A DNA stretch of 64,000 nucleotides from Chlorophyllum brunneum (lineage: Eukaryota; Basidiomycota; Agaricomycetes; Agaricales; Agaricaceae): assembly GCA_963576785.1 (NCBI GenBank), contig OY756139.1, positions 3,224,001 through 3,288,000 of the forward strand, read 5' to 3'. Positions 58,033 to 64,000 of the stretch are shown here, piece by piece (positions within the stretch are counted from its first letter, which is position 1; every line of letters begins with the position of its first letter). The notes below the pieces were generated by a model. It ran no database searches. It was not told where the DNA came from and saw nothing but the letters and a program-made list of their open reading frames with translations. Position numbers and translations under genes: made by a program.

Positions 58033-60043
58033 ATGCCCGCCCTCAGCCTTATTGACGCTTCCGCTATCTGTTGTGTCGTGCTGGCGCACCTTTTCTTCCG
58101 TTATAAAGTCAAGGCAAGGCCACCTTATCCACCGGGTCCAAAGCCCTTGCCTATCATTGGGAATGCTCTTGACATACCGACAGTTAAAGGGTTTGAAATA
58201 TTCGCGGAATGGTCCAAGAAATACAGTGAGTCGTCTGTATGTCAACTCTACAGCTCGACGCTTAAGAGAATCTGAAGATTCCGATATTCTGCATCTTGGT
58301 GCCCTTGGCAAGCACATCGTAGTGCTCAACTCTATTGAAGCTGCCAATGAGCTTTGTGGAGAAAGATCTGCAACATACTCCAGCAGGCCTCATCTCACGA
58401 TGTTGGGGGAATTGTGCGTGTCTATCAAACCTGGGCCGCGCCCATCCTATTTACCTCTTTTTCTAGAATGAACGCTGTCCGTTTCATGGCCGTAATGCCC
58501 TATGGAGACGCCTGGCGCGCACGTCGACGGATGATGCAACACCACTTCCCACCCTCCGATCCGAGTCGTATCACCATCTCCCGTAGCGAAGAGTTCGTTA
58601 GGAAATACCTCCTTCCTAACATCCTCGACCAGCCCGAACACTTCCGCAAACACATTCGTAGCACAGTTGGCGGTATCATCCTCTCTTTGGCGTATGGTTT
58701 ACGAATCCAGCGGTTCAATGACCCATGGATTAACCTCGCTGAATTGACACTCCACACGGCAACCGAAGCAGCTGTTGTCGGACGATATCTTGTGGATATC
58801 ATTCCGGCGCTAAAGTACGTGCCTGAGTGGATGCCCGGTGCCGGGTTCCAGAAGACGGCGAAGGAGGGAAGGAGGATCGTGAATAACTTCATTGACCAGT
58901 TATATGACGCTGCTGTGCAGGAAATCGTGAGGCACCAAGACTTCACCAAGAGTAAAGTGCCGTATTAATACAGTTCTTTACTCTCCACAGGCCGATGGCA
59001 TCGCTCAACCGTCACTTGTTTCCCTCGCCCTGGAGGAAGGTGGCGAGACCAAACTATCGGAATTGAAGGAAGTTATTAGGGAAACCGCTGGGGTCTTCTT
59101 CGCAGGTGCCTTCTATCTAGCTCTCTGAGTCCCATTCTCGCTCAATACCCTGTTTCAGGTGGTTCCGATACGACTGTTGCTGGACTCAACAACTTTGTCC
59201 TACTCATGACCTTATATCCTGACATTCAGGCCAAAGTCCAAAAGGAAATTGACATTGTCGTTGGTCATGACAGGTTCCCCAGTTTCAGCGATAAACCCGA
59301 CATGCCGTACCTGTCTGCCGTACTTAAAGAAGTCCTAAGGTGAGTCCCTGACTCTTAGCCCCGACCGTGGTTGGTGAACGTCAATCTCTATATCAGATGG
59401 CGGCCCGTCGTTCCTGCGGGTATGCCACATTGTACGACCGCCGACGACATCTACCGAGGATATTTCATACCTAAGGGAGCCATTGTCGTCAACAATGCAT
59501 GGTGCGTCACCATTTTAAGCCGTGTCTTGCTTACTCACTAATCAACTGGACAATAGGGCAATGTTACACGATGATCAAACTTTCCCCAACCCAGACCAAT
59601 TCGATCCTGACCGATTCCTGACGCCAGAAGGTAAACTGGGAAAAGATGTATTGGATCCGGAAGTTATCGCTAGCTTCGGTTTCGGACGCCGGTATGTCAC
59701 TTCGTAGCCGTACCAAGTCCAATCTTCTCATTTCTTGGCAGAGCTTGCCCAGGCTCGCAAATTGGATTAACAACTCTATTCGTAGCAGCCTCGTCTCTCC
59801 TTGCTTCGTTCAATATCTTGAAGCCTTTGAACGAGAAAGGGGAGGAGGTTGACCCAGTTGTACATTACTCTGGGAAGACGATGGTTGAGTGAGTTCGAGT
59901 CATCTATGTGCTGGTAAAGTATAGTTGAACTAATATCTTTATGCAGTCACCCTACAGCGTTTGAATGCCGAATTGTCCCAAGATCGAAGGATGCGGAGGC
60001 ACTGATTCACTCCGAGGTGTTGAGTCTTGATGAGAAACTATGA
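58033..60043 (+). CDS. Cytochrome P450-E, different family from A-D
   Basis: Signal-anchor MPALSLIDASAICCVVLAHL, hinge ARPPYPPGPKPLPIIGNAL, YGDAWRARRRMMQHHF (C helix), AGGSDTT (I helix), EVLR, FDPDRF and haem loop FGFGRRACPGSQ. It ends at TGA 60041-60043 after HSEVLSLDEKL. About eight introns, for example 58227 to about 58278. It differs from A-D throughout and has a canonical AGGSDTT where A-D have AAYETT, so it is a neighbour swept into the duplication, not a fifth array copy. Two 5' fragments of it lie at 46064-46562 and 51076-51568. Confidence 0.87.
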
Positions 60044-61730
60044 AGCTTTTTGACCTGGTTTGCGATATTTGAGTACCATTGATTCTGCTTACTATGTTCG
60101 TTCGTTCGTCTTCTGTGCGGTCTAATATATGAGATGTGACAGGAATAACTAACAACCTTGGGAGACCAGCTTCTGAGGGACGCTCAAACAGAACAAAGGC
60201 CGACACACAAGGTCATCTTAATCCAATCCTTTCCAAGAGCGACTCTCGCTTCCTCTGTTATTACATGTCTCCCCCTATATTGTGGGTCCCTGAATTCGAT
60301 GGGGGCTGTGACTGACACGCGTCTTCGTTCGGTGGCGTAAGTTCGAAGTCTTCTCTGTCATACCTCACCACGTGTCGTCGAACCATGGATGGATGGGGCA
60401 AAGCTTCATCGATTCACCCACAATTCTATTTTGCTCATAATCCATGTTTACCAATCAACCGACGCGCTCGCTATGTTGTGAGGTATGTAACAGAAGGTTT
60501 GTTACCTGTCAACCTACATGTTCTCGGCCAACTCGTGTAGAACAGGGTATAGTCTAATCGCTCATTCCAGTGGTCGTGGCTAGTAACCTGGATGTTCCAA
60601 ATACTGCTCAAGCTCATGCCTGTCCCCTCCGCTACGGCAGTGTATCTCCCTTCATCCAGAATCGGAACAGTTCGAAACTACTCAGCCGTTCGCTCTTTGA
60701 CAGTCTGGTACATCGGGTCTTGAGGTGTACTTGTCGCTGCTTTTTCTCCAGGGGTGCAGCTCAAGCCGGGTCATTTCTCCCGCAACCTTGAGGTTTTGGT
60801 TGTTTTTCGTTGTCGATTCCGTATATGCCAAGACACACGAGTTGATGGCATGGCGTTCACGTATCAGTCATATGGGAGGACCATCACACGAAGTAACGGT
60901 GCCGTTTTCTGCCATGCAGTAGAACATCTCGAGAAAGAAGCTTCCTGTTCCAGAGAGTCCCGCCTGCGACGCGGTAGTACCCTTCCAGCGGCGACACAAG
61001 TAAATGTGCGAAGTTCTTGGTGGCGGGGCTTGTAACCATATCAAGACTTCCTTGGCAACACCGGTAACCTAGACCGTTGTGTTGGCAATTCGTGTAGGAG
61101 AAAGCCCGATCAGGTACATGTGGAAATTTGCAGGCGTCTTCTGGTTTTGCTACGAAAACGGCTGGAAACGGACAGGAAGACAAGCTTTATCGGCTTCGAA
61201 AACAAGGGCCAATTCGCCAAAGGTGTTAATTAAGCGTTTCCAATATCGGCGGCCGTCGTTTACCAGAGCACACACTCAACTCTTTCCTGGTTCGCCGTGA
61301 ATACCTTTATCCTGGTTTCTTGTCCACGATCCTGAATGGCGCTCCACCAGTTTATTCCTATCAAATCGCTGTTGCGCGTGGTCATGTGACTATCTTCGAC
61401 ACTTCCAAAGCAGCGGAGGAGAGAAACGTCTTTGCGGACGTTTTTTCTATGGATGGCTTTATCATTGTGTCGGATGATGTGACGACTTATGAGAGTTTCT
61501 TCACCTCGTTTCGTCATCTTCCGATAATCTGGATCAGCAGTTTTAGACAAGTTGGCACTTGCATGATGACCACTCGTTCAGTTGACCATCGGTACAGCAA
61601 GAGATCCGTCAACCCTTCCCATATTTAACCCCAATAGGAATGTTTGAATGGATGTGAAATATATTCATGACCGCTGGCTGACAACTCTTCTAGTGCGACT
61701 GTCTATTCAGTATTCACGACATTCGGGACA
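60044..61730. other. 1.7-kb region without a supported gene
   Basis: Frames at 60754-61035 (+), 60884-61183 (-) and 61320-61628 (+) are open but overlap one another on opposite strands and show no domain I recognise. The region may hold a decayed gene. No P450-E or prefoldin 4 remnant was seen. Confidence 0.4.
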
Positions 61731-61738
61731 TATAAAAA
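61731..61738 (+). promoter_or_regulatory. TATA box of P450-F
   Basis: TATAAAAA lies 45 bp before the start codon, a position similar to that in copies A and B. Confidence 0.55.
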
Positions 61739-61775
61739 CCGGGATTATCCAAATGTCTGCGGGAGGTCCTCCACC

Positions 61776-63914
61776 ATGATGAACCTAGGCGTACGGGAGT
61801 TGGCCATTCTTCTCGTCGGTCTCATACCTCTCCTTCGTGTCCTAAGAAGAAATGGACTCCCTTTGCCGCCTGGGCCGTCACGAATTCCTCTCATTGGAAA
61901 TGCCCTCTCAATTCCCAAAGACTATACGCACAAGTTCTACAGGGATCTCAGTAATAAACTTGGTAAGTGTTACGTATCAAGATTGTGGGTCTTACTAACA
62001 GATAATCGATAGGTTCTAAAATCATCTACCTTGAAGCATTTGGTCAGCCAATAGTGGTACTCAACGAAGTTCAGCTCGGACAGGAACTTTTGGAGAGGCG
62101 TTCGTCCATTTATTCAAGCCGGTAAATGCAACGCTCTACTTATTGGGCCAACCCAGCTCAGTCGTCATAGGCCCCACATGGCAATGTTGCTAGATGTGTG
62201 CGTTCATAACCCATCTCCGACTCTCTTCGATTTGACTTACTGTGTTTACAGTGTGAATATCGACTACTTTTTCTCTTTTCTGCCCTACGGCGATATATGG
62301 AGGCGTGACCGTCGACTATTCACACAGTATTTCTCTCCCAAAACCCTGGGCCGAGATAGAACCAAGATTGTGGATTTCGTTCGAAAAGCGTTACTTCCTG
62401 GTATCTATCAGTCTCCACACGATTTTCGTTCGCATATCAAAAGGTGCGCGTTCATATCTTTCATGAAATAACTGGCTAATTTTTATTAGCTGTATAGGAG
62501 GCTTCTTCATCGCTGTTACCTATGGTGTTCAGATTCATCGTGTCAATGACCCTATGATCAGGCTTTCGGAGGAAGTCTTCACTGCCGTTACGGAAGCTGT
62601 TGCGCCTGGACGTTTTCTCGTTGATGTCTTCCCTGTGTTAAGGCATGTTCCTTGCTGGATACCTGGGGCCAGATTTAAAACACTGGCACGGAAATGGAGA
62701 GCAATCATTGCACAAATGTCTAACAATTCGTTTGAGGCAACTGTGAACGCCATGGTAAGGTGGTTCTCGGATGTGATGTACACGGCTGACGGTTCCTGAT
62801 AGCATGATGGGATCGTTAGGGAGTCGTTTGTCTCCGACAACCTTGCACGGCAAAGTGAAAGTCCAGATACGGAGGCATCCATCAATGATATCAAGCGAGT
62901 GGGACAACAAGTCTACGGTGGTAGGTTCACGATTTAAAATTGAGATCTGTAACCTGAGATTTTCCCCTGATAACAGCCGGATTTGAAACAACCTCGGTCG
63001 CTTTCATAACCTTTATCCTCGTAATGGTTATGCGTCCAGACGTTCAGAAGATGGCGCAAAGAGAACTCGACTCTGTTCTAGGATCTGACCGACTACCTGA
63101 CTTTGCCGATCAATCTAAGCTCCCATATCTATCGGCCGTACTCAAAGAGGTCTTGCGGTAAAGGCTCTAATATTTGTCACTGTATCCTGTCCGACTGACA
63201 CCTCTCATAGCTGGAATCCGATTGTACCACTCGGTAAAATGAAAGAAGCTTTCTTTTCGCACTGGACTAAATACGATTCTAGGCGTGCCACATTCCACAA
63301 TCGAAGAAGATGTATATCAAGGGTACCGCATTCCGAAGGGTAGCATGGTTCTGGCTAATGCTTAGTGAGTAATAACGTACCGTCTGCGCTATCCTGGGTT
63401 CTGCTCTGATGCATTGAGTCAAGTGCTATGCTTTATGACGAAAACATTTTCCCGGAGCCACACATTTTCAGGCCAGAGAGGTTCCTCAAGGATGGGGCGC
63501 TGTCGCCTGATATGATAATCGATCCAGAAACAATGGTGACCTTCGGATTCGGGAGGAGGTCAGTTGTGTTGGACCCGCGTGTAATGTCGGTTTGACCTAT
63601 CAACTTCTCATAAGAATATGTCCTGGACTTCATCTTGTCATGCCTATACTTTACATGAGTGCGGCGTCCATCCTTTCCCTATTCGACATACTTCCAGAGC
63701 TTGATGCCAATGGTTCCCCCATCGAGGTCGTTCCCCAATTTACTTCTGCATCTTTGGTGTCGTGAGTGGTATCAGTTTCTCGGAGCTCTAAACCTGACTT
63801 CTCATTGTTTCAATGTCTAGTGAACCACTACCGTTCCCGTGTAGATTTGTTCCTCGCCAAGGAAAGCCTGTTGAGAGCCTACTGAAGGACTATCTGCATT
63901 TCGATAAGATTTGA
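61776..63914 (+). CDS. Cytochrome P450-F, divergent relative of the A-D array
   Basis: Start MMNLGVRELAILLVGLIPLL (anchor), hinge LPLPPGPSRIPLIGNALSI, then SKIIYLEAFGQPIVVLNEVQ, which parallels the equivalent exon of A-D. LPYGDIWRRDRRLFTQYF (C helix), AGFETT (I helix), EVLR, FRPERF and FGFGRRICPGLH (haem cysteine) follow. It ends PVESLLKDYLHFDKI before TGA 63912-63914. Intron positions match A-D, including the tiny exon after the SSR codons and the final phase-2 intron (GTGAGT near 63762). It is clearly the same family as A-D but far more diverged and outside the repeated block. It may represent an older duplication. Substrate unknown. Confidence 0.88.
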
Positions 63915-64000
63915 GTCCGAACCGTTCTATCTCACATCTCTTGTAATTGGAAAAGAGTGTACCTATTAGATCCACGAATTGATCTCAGGCCCTAACAGTA

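Larger units (their letters stand above)
36689..60043. repeat. Tandem array of a [PFD4 - P450 - REX - P450-E] block
   Basis: Four successive P450s (A-D) are each followed by sequence from the Rex1-type exonuclease. At least the B and C units then continue with P450-E and prefoldin 4 fragments, in the fixed order seen in the intact genes. The only complete prefoldin 4 is at the left edge, and the only complete exonuclease and P450-E are at the right edge. This is the expected geometry of repeated unequal crossing-over with breakpoints inside P450-E and prefoldin 4. Confidence 0.8.

Noticed and set aside
60884..61183. Cys-rich antisense frame between P450-E and P450-F
   Set aside because: I could not match it to any family or extend it through plausible introns, and a plus-strand frame overlaps it; left as unassigned.
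1..64000. tRNA, rRNA or CRISPR features
   Set aside because: Scanning by eye for T-loop and B-box patterns and for regularly spaced repeats gave nothing convincing; a tRNAscan run would settle tRNAs.

Overview
The window is nuclear DNA of a filamentous basidiomycete, most likely an Agaricomycete. Protein-coding genes are dense and broken by many short (about 45-70 bp) GT..AG introns plus a few GC..AG introns. The gene content is typically fungal: Cps1-type glycosyltransferase, SEA/GATOR2 subunit, NIPA transporter, secreted beta-mannosidase, ariadne ligase and many cytochrome P450s. I saw no rRNA, tRNA, CRISPR array or bacterial-style operon. Exon joins were deduced by eye from splice signals and family conservation, so spans are firmer than individual junctions.

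Left part (1-12.9 kb): the 3' part of a family-2 glycosyltransferase, a 3.2-kb stretch without a recognisable gene, the SEA4/MIOS subunit of the TORC1-regulating SEA complex, a frameshifted F-box-like relic, and cytosolic lysyl-tRNA synthetase. From 13.0 to 17.0 kb lies an unusual locus. Two head-to-head paralogues of an unrecognised gene each carry one lesion, a third remnant follows, and one copy is enclosed by terminal inverted repeats whose outer 22 bp match perfectly. At 18.5 kb is a kinase-fold protein that has lost its catalytic aspartates (pseudokinase).

Middle part (20-37.3 kb): a low-complexity protein with a possible GDS1-type winged helix (-), a NIPA-type Mg transporter (+), and a secreted GH2 beta-mannosidase (-). 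A tandem duplication has produced two glyoxalase I-like genes and a broken beta-mannosidase fragment between them. Next come an ariadne-type RBR ubiquitin ligase and prefoldin subunit 4, which share a 190-bp divergent promoter.

Right part (37.3-64 kb): a tandemly expanded P450 locus. Four related P450s (A-D, all apparently intact) are separated by decayed copies of three neighbours: a Rex1-type RNA exonuclease, an unrelated P450 (E) and prefoldin 4. Intact versions of these neighbours survive only at the outer edges: prefoldin 4 on the left, the exonuclease and P450-E on the right. This is the layout expected if a block [PFD4 - P450 - REX - P450-E] was repeatedly duplicated by unequal crossing-over and only the A-D type P450 was kept in every copy. 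A sixth P450 (F), a divergent relative of A-D, closes the window. The repeat array with its shared deletion breakpoints is the main discovery here; the inverted-repeat-bounded orphan gene is second.
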